Of a DNA stretch of 64,000 nt, positions 1-8,842 are shown one piece after another (the stretch's first letter is position 1; every line of letters begins with the position of its first letter). The position numbers were made by a program, and so were the translations under genes. Source of the DNA: Oceanobacter mangrovi (GTDB lineage Bacteria; Pseudomonadota; Gammaproteobacteria; Pseudomonadales; Oceanobacteraceae); the NCBI RefSeq assembly GCF_019740315.1, contig NZ_JAHXZR010000004.1, positions 310,001 through 374,000 on the forward strand, given 5' to 3'. The notes beneath the pieces are model-generated. The model did not search any database. It was not told the DNA's origin and saw nothing but the letters and a program-made list of their open reading frames with translations.

Positions 1-297
1 GGTGCGGGCAACAAATTGCCGTTGGTCGCTGGTGCGGTCGTTGATTTCACCGAGGCTGCCGCCGAGGGTGTCGAGCCCTTGTTGCAGGTGAGTTTGCAGT
101 TTGCCCATGCGTTCCATCAAGGGCGGTAGCTGGTGGGTTAGTTGTTGCAGTTGCGAGAGATCCTGTTGTTGCTCAAGCAGGTCCCGTAATAACGGCGGGG
201 CATCCGGGCACTGTAACAGGGCGTTGTGATTGCCGTCGTGCAAGTACTGCTGCCAGTCGGGCACAGGCTCCTGACTGAATCGTCGAAATAGCTTCAT
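1..297 (-). CDS. Partial hypothetical coiled-coil protein (N-terminal 99 residues)
   Basis: An open frame on the minus strand starts at an ATG (295-297) and runs off the left edge with no stop. The product begins MKLFRRFSQE and is rich in Gln and Leu. Residues 40-90 have the heptad look of a coiled coil, as in the signalling part of chemoreceptors or other sensors, but no domain can be named from this piece. There is no signal peptide or membrane helix in the visible part, so it is probably cytoplasmic. It lies downstream of, and on the same strand as, the PilJ-domain protein at 479-1240, about 180 bp away. The function is unknown. Confidence 0.6.
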   Translation of the reverse strand, partial: MKLFRRFSQEPVPDWQQYLHDGNHNALLQCPDAPPLLRDLLEQQQDLSQLQQLTHQLPPLMERMGKLQTHLQQGLDTLGGSLGEINDRTSDQRQFVART

Positions 298-478
298 GGA
301 CTTTACAGCTTCCGGGTAAGTGATACTTGTTATTAAAAACTAGTTGAATACCCGTCTGTCGCCAGAGTATCTGGCCAGTTTGTCAAATAGTCCGGTTTTG
401 CATAAGGATTTGGGGATAACCAGACAAGCAGCATTGGCAGCTGCTTGCCTGGTATTGGCTGATGGGGCCGTGGCGGGC

Positions 479-1240
479 TTATTGGTAGGCGCTGGCCAGT
501 TCAGTCATCTTGCTGTAGATGGAATTGGTGGTTGCGTTGACGACCACAGGAACCAGTTGTGAGCCTTCTGACAGCTCAAAGCCGGAACGTGAGAACTGCC
601 ATTGGGTCTGGATCTTGTTGAGCAGCTCGCGATGTTGCTGGTTGTTACCGTTGGCCTTGATGAGGTTATCCAGGTGGCTGTCGAAATCCTTTACGGCCAG
701 CACCAGTCCATCACGCATTTGTGTTTCGTTGATCTTCCAGTACAGCGCAAAATAATCGCGGGCAATAATCTGTGACAGGGTGGCGCCGCGTTCAGACATG
801 GCCACCAGTTCAACATTGCCAGCACCGGGTTGCTGGCTGATGGCATCCGCAGTCTGGTTGCAGGCCGTCAGCAGCAGGTCACTGTCAGCGATCAGCTGTG
901 GGGCATTTTCGATACTTGGCTGATGAGCCAGATCCTGCTGGAAAACTTGCCAGCGGCTGATCAGATTTTCCAGCTCGGATTCCAGTTTGTGCTGGCTGGC
1001 GTATTCCTGCAGCTGCTGTAATTTGGATTCAAACTGCTCGACGCTGCTTTTCATGTCTTCAGCCATCTTGCCCGGACGAACTTCGGCACCAATGGCCAGA
1101 TAGTCCTTGGTAATGCGCTGTGACAGGGCACACAGGTTGCCGGAAATATTGTCAGCTTGTTCGGTGGAAAGCGATTCAGCGGTGGCGATGGAAGGCAGTA
1201 CGGCAATCGTCAGGGCAATCAATCGGGATGACGGGTTCAT
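479..1240 (-). CDS. Periplasmic protein with two PilJ-type N-terminal (type IV pili MCP) repeats
   Basis: The 253-residue product starts with a signal peptide (residues 1-21, ending ATA) and is otherwise soluble, so it should be periplasmic. Two stretches resemble the sensor helix of PilJ and NarX-like receptors (consensus around LSQRMTK): NLCALSQRITKDYL near residue 35 and GATLSQIIARDYF near residue 155. Each starts a helical bundle, so the protein looks like two PilJ_N modules in tandem without any transmembrane or output domain. A stand-alone sensor module of this kind may work as a ligand-binding partner. The same module occurs at the N-terminus of the kinase at 5651-7732. The family assignment is good; the ligand is unknown. 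Confidence 0.75.
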   Translation of the reverse strand: MNPSSRLIALTIAVLPSIATAESLSTEQADNISGNLCALSQRITKDYLAIGAEVRPGKMAEDMKSSVEQFESKLQQLQEYASQHKLESELENLISRWQVFQQDLAHQPSIENAPQLIADSDLLLTACNQTADAISQQPGAGNVELVAMSERGATLSQIIARDYFALYWKINETQMRDGLVLAVKDFDSHLDNLIKANGNNQQHRELLNKIQTQWQFSRSGFELSEGSQLVPVVVNATTNSIYSKMTELASAYQ

Positions 1241-1512
1241 GAGCTACTCCGGGTCATGACATCGAGGGAATGGTCTGGCACTACCAACCGTCCCCTCCCC
1301 GGAAAGTTGTCAGGCCAATTGGCTGCCAATTTATGCTACGGGTGTTTCATATGACCAGCCGAATAGAGTCAAACCCTGTCGTTTGTGACATCCGGATGAC
1401 ATGGGTCATTTGTGTATAGTGCATAGTCCACACTTTCAATATCGGGTAACGGTTGTTAAGTCGGTAGCGGCTTGCCCATAATGGTTTCGGATTCCAATTG
1501 CAGGAGTAGCAA

Positions 1513-2097
1513 ATGATTGTGCGGCGCCCATTTGTGTATATGCGCCATGGCCAGACTGGCTATAACGCCCACGACTGGTATTGCGGCAGCAGCCAGGCCC
1601 AGCTGACGGAGTTGGGTGAGCAACAGGCGCGGGAAGCAGCGCCATTTCTGAATTATTCATGGTCGGTGGTGATTGCCAGCGGTCTGCAACGGGCCCAGCA
1701 CACAGCCCGGCTGGCGGTACCGAATACTGATCTGCTGATCGACCAGCATTTTAACGAACGCCATTTTGGTGACGACGAAGGCCAGCCGATTCAGCGGCCG
1801 ATCAATCATCTGGCAACGCCACCGGCCGGCGAACCCTGGCAGGATTTCCGCCAGCGTGTCAGCCGAGGTCTTAACTTGGTATTGGAGCAATATCCATTGC
1901 CGTTGATCGTTGCCCACGGCGCGGTGTTTCGCTGCATTTACGATATTTTCTATAACACCACCGACAGCGAGCCATTGGCCAATGCGACTCCGGTGCTGAT
2001 AGAACCGCTGACTGATCATCAGGATGATTCCGGCTGGCGCATTACGCCGTTGGCGGAGTTACCAGCAGGCTGGTTTGAGGCGGTGATGCAGGGCTGA
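1513..2097 (+). CDS. Histidine phosphatase superfamily (phosphoglycerate mutase-like) protein
   Basis: The product is 194 residues, normal for small members of the family. The catalytic RHGQT motif is at residues 11-15 (YMRHGQTGYN), with Arg and His expected to bind and accept phosphate. The second conserved His lies in IVAHGAVFR near residue 138, and ERHFGDDEGQ near residue 83 fits the acid/base region. The ATG at 1513 follows a good AGGAG ribosome site. Substrates in this family range from phospho-sugars to alpha-ribazole phosphate and phosphoproteins, and nothing nearby decides between them. It stands alone, with about 270 bp upstream and 107 bp downstream to the next gene. Confidence 0.85.
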   Translation: MIVRRPFVYMRHGQTGYNAHDWYCGSSQAQLTELGEQQAREAAPFLNYSWSVVIASGLQRAQHTARLAVPNTDLLIDQHFNERHFGDDEGQPIQRPINHLATPPAGEPWQDFRQRVSRGLNLVLEQYPLPLIVAHGAVFRCIYDIFYNTTDSEPLANATPVLIEPLTDHQDDSGWRITPLAELPAGWFEAVMQG

Positions 2098-2129
2098 GGC
2101 AAACTGGCGCGCTGAAATCAGCCGGGTTT

Positions 2130-2142
2130 GTTAATATATAAC
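2130..2142. promoter_or_regulatory. Zur-box-like operator upstream of the COG0523 GTPase
   Basis: GTTAATATATAAC is a near-palindrome that matches 10 of 13 positions of the gammaproteobacterial Zur core GTTATATTATAAC. It lies about 60 bp upstream of a COG0523 gene, and some members of that family are Zur-regulated. The match is imperfect and A+T-rich, so chance is possible. Confidence 0.35.
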
Positions 2143-2204
2143 GTTGTTTCCATGTTTGTTTGCCCTGACCTTTGTAAAAAGGCTTTTTGGAAAAGAACCC
2201 GTTT

Positions 2205-3209
2205 ATGAATAAGCCCGCCGTTCGTATCCACCTGATTACCGGTTTTCTCGGGACGGGTAAAACCACCAGTATCCTGCATCTGCTCAAGCACAAACCGGCT
2301 GATGAAAAGTGGGCCGTGCTGGTGAATGAATTTGGTGAAGTTGGTGTCGACGGTGCCATCATCAAGTCACTGGGGGACGGCATCGCGGTGCGGGAAGTGC
2401 CGGGCGGCTGTCTTTGTTGTGTGTCCGGGCTGCCATTCCAGATTGGCCTGAACAGCCTGATCGGCCGGGAAAAGCCGGACGTGTTACTGATTGAACCGAC
2501 CGGGTTGGGTCATCCACGGCAGATTCTGGAGATATTGCGACAGCCCGCCTATCAGGACGTGCTCGACGTTGGCGTCACCGTCACCCTGGTCGATCCGCGT
2601 CATCTGGGTCAGCCCAAATATCGCCAACATAGCATCTACGCCGATCAGCTGGCGGTTGCCGATGTGCTGGTGGCCAACAAACTCGACCTGTGTGAGCCCG
2701 CTGACCTGCAGGCCTGGCACGATTGTCTTGAGCAGCTGCGCCAGACCAGGCCAGCCCTGCAGGCTGTCGAAGTACAACAGGGCCAACTCGATCCCGTTTG
2801 GCTAACCCCTGTGCCTGAATCTTCCACGCAAACTGCCCAGCCGCCAGAACCATTGCCTGCGCTGGTCGATCTCAGTCAGCCACTGGCGCTGGCGGCCGGC
2901 GAAGATTTTCGGGCGCTGTCGAACCAGACCGACGGCTTTTATTCATTGGGCTGGCTGATCAATTCAGACTGGCGGTTCGCCATGGGCGCACTGCGTGACT
3001 GGTTGTCTGGCCTGGCGGTCGAGCGAGCCAAAGCGATTCTGGCAACCGACGCCGGGGTGATGGTATTCAACCTGCGTGAAGGTGCGCTCAGTGAGCAATA
3101 TCTTGGTGAAACAGACGCCATCGCTTACGAAAACCGTCTTGAGCTGATCGACAGCCAGCCGCTTGATTGCGATCAGCTGCAAGCCAGCTGGCTGGCCTGC
3201 AAGCTGTAA
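2205..3209 (+). CDS. COG0523 / G3E-family GTPase (CobW/YeiR-like metallochaperone)
   Basis: The product is 334 residues from the ATG at 2205; an in-frame TTG at 2187 is less likely. It shows the Walker A motif GFLGTGKT (residues 13-20), the family-defining metal-binding GCLCC motif (near residue 70), the IEPTG switch and the NKLD guanine-specificity motif. These are hallmarks of G3E GTPases that deliver metals such as zinc or cobalt to client proteins. The C-terminal CobW_C domain is shorter than usual and has no long His stretch. A Zur-like box at 2130 suggests a role in zinc limitation (YeiR/ZigA type), but this is inference. HypB, in the same P-loop superfamily, is encoded separately at 31.8 kb. 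Confidence 0.85.
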   Translation: MNKPAVRIHLITGFLGTGKTTSILHLLKHKPADEKWAVLVNEFGEVGVDGAIIKSLGDGIAVREVPGGCLCCVSGLPFQIGLNSLIGREKPDVLLIEPTGLGHPRQILEILRQPAYQDVLDVGVTVTLVDPRHLGQPKYRQHSIYADQLAVADVLVANKLDLCEPADLQAWHDCLEQLRQTRPALQAVEVQQGQLDPVWLTPVPESSTQTAQPPEPLPALVDLSQPLALAAGEDFRALSNQTDGFYSLGWLINSDWRFAMGALRDWLSGLAVERAKAILATDAGVMVFNLREGALSEQYLGETDAIAYENRLELIDSQPLDCDQLQASWLACKL

Positions 3210-3278
3210 TCAAAAGCTCCTCGAACTGCAATATTCCGCCCTCAGACTGGGCCGCTTTTGAATCTTTGGCGGACGGTT

Positions 3279-5456
3279 ATGAGCAGGGCACGCACAACAT
3301 CAGCAATATGGACTCAGCTGGCGACAGTCGCCGCTTTGTTGGCAAGCAGTAATCTGGCCAGCGCTGCTGGCTCCTGCGGTGAGCAGGCCAATCTGATCAG
3401 CAGTGTGCAAGGCAGCGCCAGCTCGGTTGATTTTCAAAGCCCGCTGTTGGGCAGCAGTGTCACCCTTGAAGGTATTGTTACCCAGACTTCCCTTGCCAGT
3501 TCCGGTTCTGCCACAGGAGCCAGCGGTTATGGCGGTTTCTGGCTGCAGGAAGAAGACGCCGACACGGATAACAAGGATCTGACCTCGGAAGCCGTTTGGG
3601 TCGCTGACAGCAGTGCGGCAGTTGCTGCTGGAGTCAGCGCCGGAGACCAGCTTCGCCTGCAGGGAACCGTGGCGGAACTGGATGGCGTCACCAGTATCAC
3701 CAATCTGCAGCAGCTGACGGTCTGCGCGACCAATCAAACCTTGCCGAAGGCATTCAAGCTGGTGTTGCCGGTCGCCAGTCTGGTGGTCTTTGAAGCGCTG
3801 GAAGGTATGCGAGTGCAAAGCCTGCAAGGATTGGTGATTTCCGATTTGTACGGTGCCGGTTACGGCCTGGGGAATTATGGCCAACTGGTGGTGTCGTCGG
3901 AACTGCACTTCCAGCCCACCGATGTGGCAGCGCCCGGTAGTGATGAAGCCCTGGCACTGGCCGAGCGTTATCAACGTGATCGTTTGCTGGTGGATGACGG
4001 CAGCGCGGCCCGGTATCCGGCATTTATTCCTTTCCCTGACAGCGTTAACGGCTTCAGCGCGGACAATCCGGTACGGATTGGTGACAGCTTCGGCAGTCTC
4101 AGCGGCGTGCTGCATCAGATTGATGGCGACTATGTGCTGATTCCTGGCAAATACCTGATCAACAGTCAGGCTCGCGACCTTGAACCTGCGGTCAGTGATG
4201 AGGCCAACCTGCGTATTGCCAGTATGAACCTGCTGAATTATTTCAACGGCGATGGCGAGGGTTCCGGTTTTCCGACCTCTCGCGGCGCCAACAGTGTTGC
4301 CGCGTTCGACATGCAAAGCGCCAAGATCGTCGCTGCCATGGACGCGCTGGATGCTGACATCATTGGCCTGATGGAGCTGGAAAACGACGGCTTTGGTTAC
4401 AGCAGTGCGATTCAGCAATTATTGGATGAGTTGAACCAGCTGCAAGCCAGTGACGCTGAATATGCTTTTATCAATCCGCAAACCAGCTCCGGGCTGATCG
4501 GCACGGACCAGATTACAGTGGGGCTGTTTTATCGCCCGGCCAGACTGACATTACAAGGTCAGACCGTCTTGCTGACCTCGGCCAATTCGCCGACGGATAG
4601 TGACGGTGCGTTGTTTCTGGATAGCCGCAACCGGCCGTCGCTGATTCAGACGTTCGAATTCAATGGCTTCAGTTTTACCGTTGCCGTGAATCACCTGAAG
4701 TCACGGGGTTCCAGCTGTGGCGAAGATAACGAAGGCGAAGATGGCCAGGGCAATTGCAACCTGACCCGCAGCAGGGCGGCGCAGGGCTTGCTGCAATATC
4801 TGCAGCAACAGCCGACTGGTATCAGCACAGACGCCACCCTGATCATCGGCGACCTCAATGCCTACAGTCAGGAAGATCCGTTACAAACCCTGGTGAGCGG
4901 TGGCTTCTCTAATTTGCTGCAGTCGGATCTGGCGCTGGACGAGTCGAGCTGGTCCTACAGCTACAGTGGCTTGCTGGGCTCTCTCGATCATGCGTTAGCA
5001 ACTGGCGAACTGATGGCGAAGGTGGTTAGCGTGGCTGACTGGCATATTAACTCGGTGGAAGATTCGCTGTTGGGTTATGAAACCGAAGCCAATGGCCAGG
5101 CTTATGCCTCAGTGGATAACTATGCCAACCCGGATGCGTATCGCAGTTCGGATCATGATCCTGTGATCATCGGCCTGTTGATTGAGGCGGATGACAGTAG
5201 CGAAGACCCAGGCTTGGATGACGAAGGCTCTGATAGTGATAGTTCTGATAGCGATAGCTCTGGCAGCGATGGTTCGGATCAGGACACAGCGGATACTGAC
5301 AATAACGCAGATCAGGATGACGGCGTTGCGGTAACCGATTCCGGTTCAGGCTCTGGTGGTGGCTCAGTGTTCTGGTTTGCCGGCTGGCTGGCAGCGGCGG
5401 CGGTGGGGAGTCGTCAGAGACGACTTCAGGGGGTGATTCAGGCCCGCTGTTCATAG
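3279..5456 (+). CDS. ExeM/NucH-family extracellular endonuclease with GlyGly-CTERM tail
   Basis: From the ATG at 3279 the product is about 725 residues; a TTG at 3258 would add seven. A signal peptide covers roughly residues 1-29. Next comes an OB-fold-like ExeM region with GFWLQEEDAD, then an endonuclease/exonuclease/phosphatase domain (about residues 310-640) with catalytic motifs LMELENDG, NHLKSRG, IGDLNAY and a final SSDHDPVI. The end has an Asp/Ser-rich linker, a GSGSGGGS stretch, a hydrophobic helix and an Arg-rich patch (SRQRR). That is the GlyGly-CTERM signal processed by rhombosortase, usually in type II secretion bacteria. The protein should be exported and may degrade extracellular DNA for phosphate or biofilm turnover. 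No rhombosortase gene is in the window. Confidence 0.88.
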   Translation: MSRARTTSAIWTQLATVAALLASSNLASAAGSCGEQANLISSVQGSASSVDFQSPLLGSSVTLEGIVTQTSLASSGSATGASGYGGFWLQEEDADTDNKDLTSEAVWVADSSAAVAAGVSAGDQLRLQGTVAELDGVTSITNLQQLTVCATNQTLPKAFKLVLPVASLVVFEALEGMRVQSLQGLVISDLYGAGYGLGNYGQLVVSSELHFQPTDVAAPGSDEALALAERYQRDRLLVDDGSAARYPAFIPFPDSVNGFSADNPVRIGDSFGSLSGVLHQIDGDYVLIPGKYLINSQARDLEPAVSDEANLRIASMNLLNYFNGDGEGSGFPTSRGANSVAAFDMQSAKIVAAMDALDADIIGLMELENDGFGYSSAIQQLLDELNQLQASDAEYAFINPQTSSGLIGTDQITVGLFYRPARLTLQGQTVLLTSANSPTDSDGALFLDSRNRPSLIQTFEFNGFSFTVAVNHLKSRGSSCGEDNEGEDGQGNCNLTRSRAAQGLLQYLQQQPTGISTDATLIIGDLNAYSQEDPLQTLVSGGFSNLLQSDLALDESSWSYSYSGLLGSLDHALATGELMAKVVSVADWHINSVEDSLLGYETEANGQAYASVDNYANPDAYRSSDHDPVIIGLLIEADDSSEDPGLDDEGSDSDSSDSDSSGSDGSDQDTADTDNNADQDDGVAVTDSGSGSGGGSVFWFAGWLAAAAVGSRQRRLQGVIQARCS

Positions 5457-5650
5457 CCAAAATGTGATTTACAGATATCTATGAGAACGGTTTGCACTAA
5501 AGCCTGTCAGCAAGGGGAAAAATCAGCCTGGACTTCTAGACTGTTGTGGAATCTATCAGTTGGAATTCGGGGAACGGATGTCTCAGCCTCAGCAGCGGTT
5601 GTGGTTGCTGTGTGTTGGTTATTCCCCGTTATTGGCGATGAGGACAAGCC

Positions 5651-7732
5651 ATGCTGGAGCAGCTGTTTGGCAAATACCGGACGATTGTCATTGCGGTGGC
5701 GATGTTCATTCTGCTGGATGCCAGTGTACTGGTACTGAATTTTTACATAGCCTCCCAGCTGGCGCAGGACGCCACCAATGTGAATCTGGCTGGCCGACAG
5801 CGGATGCTGTCCCAGCGCATGACCAAATCCCTGTTTGATTACCGTCAACGACTCGCCAGCGGCCTGGATGCTGATGAGGCGCTGGATGAAATGGAGCAGG
5901 CGACCAGCCTGTTTGATCAAACCCTGACCGCTTTTGAACTGGGCGGTGCAGTGACCAACGCCAGCGGTGAGCTGATTTTATTGGCACCGCTCAGTCCAGC
6001 GGGGCAAACCGCCGTAAAGGCTGGCAAAATCACCTGGCAACCGCTGCTGCAGCAGTTCCGGCAATTCTTTGCAGCGGCATCAGCTGATCGGGATCAGCTC
6101 AGCTGGCGGCTGGAACAAGCTTTGCGGCGTGACAATAATCAGCTGCTGGCGCAGATGAACGATCTGACCGTGTTGCTGGAGGACGAAGCACGCCGTAGTT
6201 CCGAACAGTTGCGGCTGATCCAGCTCGCTGCCATTGCCCTGGCGGTAATCAATTTCCTGTTAATCCTGTTTCATTTCATTCGCCGGCTGCAGCAGGCTGA
6301 CGATAAGGCTGAGCAGGCCTGTCGTGAAACCCGTGAAATCCTCGATAACGTTCGTGAAGGTTTGCTGTTGCTGAATAGTGATATGACGGTTGGTGAGCAA
6401 TATTCGGCGTCGGTAAAGGAGATTCTGGGGCCGCGGGAATATGCCGGTCTGTCGTTCCAGACGTTGTTGCAGGGCTTGCTGGCCGATCAGGACAGTCGCA
6501 CAGCCTGTGAATACATCAAGTTGCTGGCGAATGCGGCAGTGCGGGAAGCGTTGGTGGTTTCTCTGAATCCGCTGGTGGATGCGGAAGTCAGTGTCCGTGA
6601 CAGCCATGGCAACTGTGTGATCAAGCATCTGACCTTTCATTTCCGCCGCTCGCTGAGCAAGGGCGTGCTCAACCATGTACTGGTGACGGTACAGGATATT
6701 TCCGAACTGGTTCGGCTGGGTGATGAGGTCAAGCGCTCGGGTAGCCGTGCCGGTCAGCAGCTCAATGCCTTTCGTGAGGTGGTGAAAAGTAATCAGCCAC
6801 AATTGCCGGAATTTCTGGCTTCCACGGAAGATGGACTGGTAGCTGTTAATGACAGTCTGCGGGAACCGGTGCGGGCGGAAACCCAGTATCAGGGCAAGCT
6901 ATTGCATTGTCAGCGCATTATTGTGCAACTGGAGCAGGCGGCTACCGATATGCAGTTGGGCGTATTTGCCGCTGAGTTATACCAGTTCAAGGAACAGCTG
7001 GGGCTATTACAGCAGCGTCATGATCTGGCTGCCACCGATTTGTTGCCTGTGCTGGTGACGCTGAAGCATCTGTTTGTACGGCTGGAAGATCTCAGTGAAA
7101 TCTGTGATTTGCTGAATCGCTCGGCTGCCAGTTCTAACTGGATGAATGATGCGGGTGATTCCAAATGGCATCAGCTGGTCAGTCAGCTGGCTGCCAGTCA
7201 GCATAAGCAGGTGCGGCTGGACCTGACCGGTTATCAGGCCCACTGGCTGAATGCGCAGGTACGGCCACTGCTAGAGGAATGCTTGCAGCAGCTGTTACGC
7301 AACGCTGTGAGTCATGGCATCGAGCGTCCGCAAGAGCGGTTATTACTCGGTAAACCAGCAATGGGCAGTATTCAGGTATATATGTCGGAAGATGCTGGTG
7401 GTATCCGTCTGGCAGTACGCGATGACGGCCGTGGTATCAATTTGCAGCAGGTGCGGCAGCGGGCGCTTAATCAGGGCGAGCACAAGCGCCAGGAGATCGA
7501 CAATCTGAGTCAGCAGCAGCTGCTGAATCTGGTATTGGAGGCCGACTATTCCGTTGAATACGGCAGCACTGATGATGATCAGGCAGAAGCACGCGGACTG
7601 GCACTGGTGCGTAGTCAGGTCGAGCAATTGCGCGGCCAGCTCAGAATTGCCAGTCGGCGTGGTGAGTATTGTGAGTTGTCATTGCTGTTGCCAGCCAGCT
7701 GTTCGACGGTTTCAGTGATTGAATCGGCCTGA
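5651..7732 (+). CDS. Membrane sensor kinase: PilJ_N sensor, PAS-like region, degenerate HPt, CheA-like ATPase
   Basis: The 693-residue product has a first membrane helix at residues 10-33 and a periplasmic PilJ_N bundle with the full signature NLAGRQRMLSQRMTK (near residue 50). A second helix follows near 190-212, then a PAS-like region (about 225-350). Residues 355-480 are helical and resemble the HPt-type region of CheA-like kinases, but where HTLKG is expected the sequence reads YQFKEQLGLL, with no His. The ATPase domain has a CheA-type N box (LLRNAVSHGIERPQERLLLGKP-like, near 550) and the G box DDGRGI. No CheW-like or receiver domain is present. The ATG has a GAGGA ribosome site. It is probably a sensor ATPase that signals through a separate phosphotransfer partner or non-enzymatically. 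Confidence 0.75.
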   Translation: MLEQLFGKYRTIVIAVAMFILLDASVLVLNFYIASQLAQDATNVNLAGRQRMLSQRMTKSLFDYRQRLASGLDADEALDEMEQATSLFDQTLTAFELGGAVTNASGELILLAPLSPAGQTAVKAGKITWQPLLQQFRQFFAAASADRDQLSWRLEQALRRDNNQLLAQMNDLTVLLEDEARRSSEQLRLIQLAAIALAVINFLLILFHFIRRLQQADDKAEQACRETREILDNVREGLLLLNSDMTVGEQYSASVKEILGPREYAGLSFQTLLQGLLADQDSRTACEYIKLLANAAVREALVVSLNPLVDAEVSVRDSHGNCVIKHLTFHFRRSLSKGVLNHVLVTVQDISELVRLGDEVKRSGSRAGQQLNAFREVVKSNQPQLPEFLASTEDGLVAVNDSLREPVRAETQYQGKLLHCQRIIVQLEQAATDMQLGVFAAELYQFKEQLGLLQQRHDLAATDLLPVLVTLKHLFVRLEDLSEICDLLNRSAASSNWMNDAGDSKWHQLVSQLAASQHKQVRLDLTGYQAHWLNAQVRPLLEECLQQLLRNAVSHGIERPQERLLLGKPAMGSIQVYMSEDAGGIRLAVRDDGRGINLQQVRQRALNQGEHKRQEIDNLSQQQLLNLVLEADYSVEYGSTDDDQAEARGLALVRSQVEQLRGQLRIASRRGEYCELSLLLPASCSTVSVIESA

Positions 7733-7759
7733 CGGCTGAGACTGTTGTATATCGCTTTG

Positions 7760-8287
7760 CTACTGCTGACGAATCCGCTGGCACAGCGCAATAATTTCCT
7801 CATCCAGCATAGGCTGTTGGCGGCAACGTTGGCTGTCGGCATAAATCAGCCGTGGCCGGGTTTGCCAGCGACAGCCGGATTGTTGTTGCAGCCAGTTGTG
7901 AATCACCGACATTGGCATGTCAGTTAAGCCTTCCAGCAGGGTTGCACCCAAAGCCTGCAGTTGTTGGCTCAGCTGTGCCAGCGCTTCCAGACGATCGTCA
8001 TCAAAACAAAAATCGCTGCCGGTGCCGCACAGCACCACGGTTTTCCCCTGATAACTGACTTCCTGCAGGATTGGCCAGGCATCGGCCCAGGGCATCTCGG
8101 GGGTGCCAAAGGCATGGATGGGCAGCGCCATGATCAGAGTGTCGTAGGGCTGGATATCTTCCGGTTGGCAGGCCAGCAAGTTACACAGGCTGACAGGGCT
8201 CCAGTCGATGTGGTGTTCCAGTGCGTTGGCTGCGGCAGCGGAACAGCGGCAGCTGCTGTCGTAAAGAATGGCAATACGGGTTGTCAT
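7760..8287 (-). CDS. Flavodoxin-like protein, probably induced by iron limitation
   Basis: The 175-residue product has the flavodoxin order: beta strand RIAILYD with a phosphate-binding loop, a middle LIMALPIHAFGTPEMPWADAW loop over the flavin, and a VVLCGTGSDFCFDDDRLEALAQLSQQLQ-type segment like that of long-chain flavodoxins. The C-terminus (DSQRCRQQPMLDEEIIALCQRI) matches the flavodoxin pattern DxxRQxxLTxERI. The usual T/S-x-T-G-x-T loop is replaced by SSCRCSAAA, which is unusual. It lies 9 bp behind the unknown gene at 8297-8746, downstream of a Fur-like box. A role replacing ferredoxin during iron starvation is therefore likely by context. Confidence 0.75.
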   Translation of the reverse strand: MTTRIAILYDSSCRCSAAAANALEHHIDWSPVSLCNLLACQPEDIQPYDTLIMALPIHAFGTPEMPWADAWPILQEVSYQGKTVVLCGTGSDFCFDDDRLEALAQLSQQLQALGATLLEGLTDMPMSVIHNWLQQQSGCRWQTRPRLIYADSQRCRQQPMLDEEIIALCQRIRQQ

Positions 8288-8296
8288 GGCATCGGG

Positions 8297-8746
8297 TCAG
8301 GCTGGCTGCTGTGGTTGTAACTGTTGGGGCTGTAACTGATGCAGTTGCAGCTGGCGCAATTGCCGCAGGCAAGCCGTCGTCTGCTGGCTGACGCCGCAAT
8401 GCTGCAGTGCAAACATGGGTTGATAGAGACAGTCCTGGCATAACTGGTAGCAGGGAGATTGCTGTGGGTGCTGGCTGGATACATCGGCCAGTACCAGACA
8501 CAAACGCTGTAATAATTGCGCCTGTTGTCTGGATGACTGGTGCTGAGCTTGCAGCAAACCAAGATCAAGATAACTTTCCAGTAACTGCTGCAGCCGCTGC
8601 GGACTGTCCTCCCGCTGCAGCTGGCGTTCCAGTAATTCCAGCACACAGCCGCGGCTGTTGGCAGTGGTTACAGACGTTGATGTGCGTTGTGTTGACAACA
8701 ACCGGATAACGCCGGGACGAGGAAATTTCAGCAGGGTGGCAGACAT
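8297..8746 (-). CDS. Hypothetical Gln/Leu/Cys-rich protein in a Fur-box operon
   Basis: I do not recognise this 149-residue product. The N-terminus (MSATLLKFPRPGVIRLL) is basic. The middle is helical and rich in Leu and Gln, and the second half holds CYQLCQDC and two further Cys residues, which could bind a metal or an Fe-S cluster. The C-terminal 20 residues are a low-complexity QLQPQQ tail. It is the first gene after the Fur-like site at 8779-8797 and is followed 9 bp later by the flavodoxin. It has no signal peptide or membrane helix. Its function is unknown; the context says iron limitation. Confidence 0.65.
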   Translation of the reverse strand: MSATLLKFPRPGVIRLLSTQRTSTSVTTANSRGCVLELLERQLQREDSPQRLQQLLESYLDLGLLQAQHQSSRQQAQLLQRLCLVLADVSSQHPQQSPCYQLCQDCLYQPMFALQHCGVSQQTTACLRQLRQLQLHQLQPQQLQPQQPA

Positions 8747-8778
8747 GAGAGGTAACCTCCTTGATTCGTCAAGGTTAC

Positions 8779-8797
8779 ATTAATGATAATTATTTTT
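8779..8797. promoter_or_regulatory. Fur box controlling the flavodoxin operon
   Basis: ATTAATGATAATTATTTTT matches 14 of 19 positions of the Fur consensus GATAATGATAATCATTATC. It lies about 33 bp upstream of the minus-strand gene that starts at 8746, a normal operator position. Confidence 0.7.
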
Positions 8798-8842
8798 ATT
8801 TGCAATAGATTCTCGTAAAGAAACCCTGAGCGGGTGGGGGAA

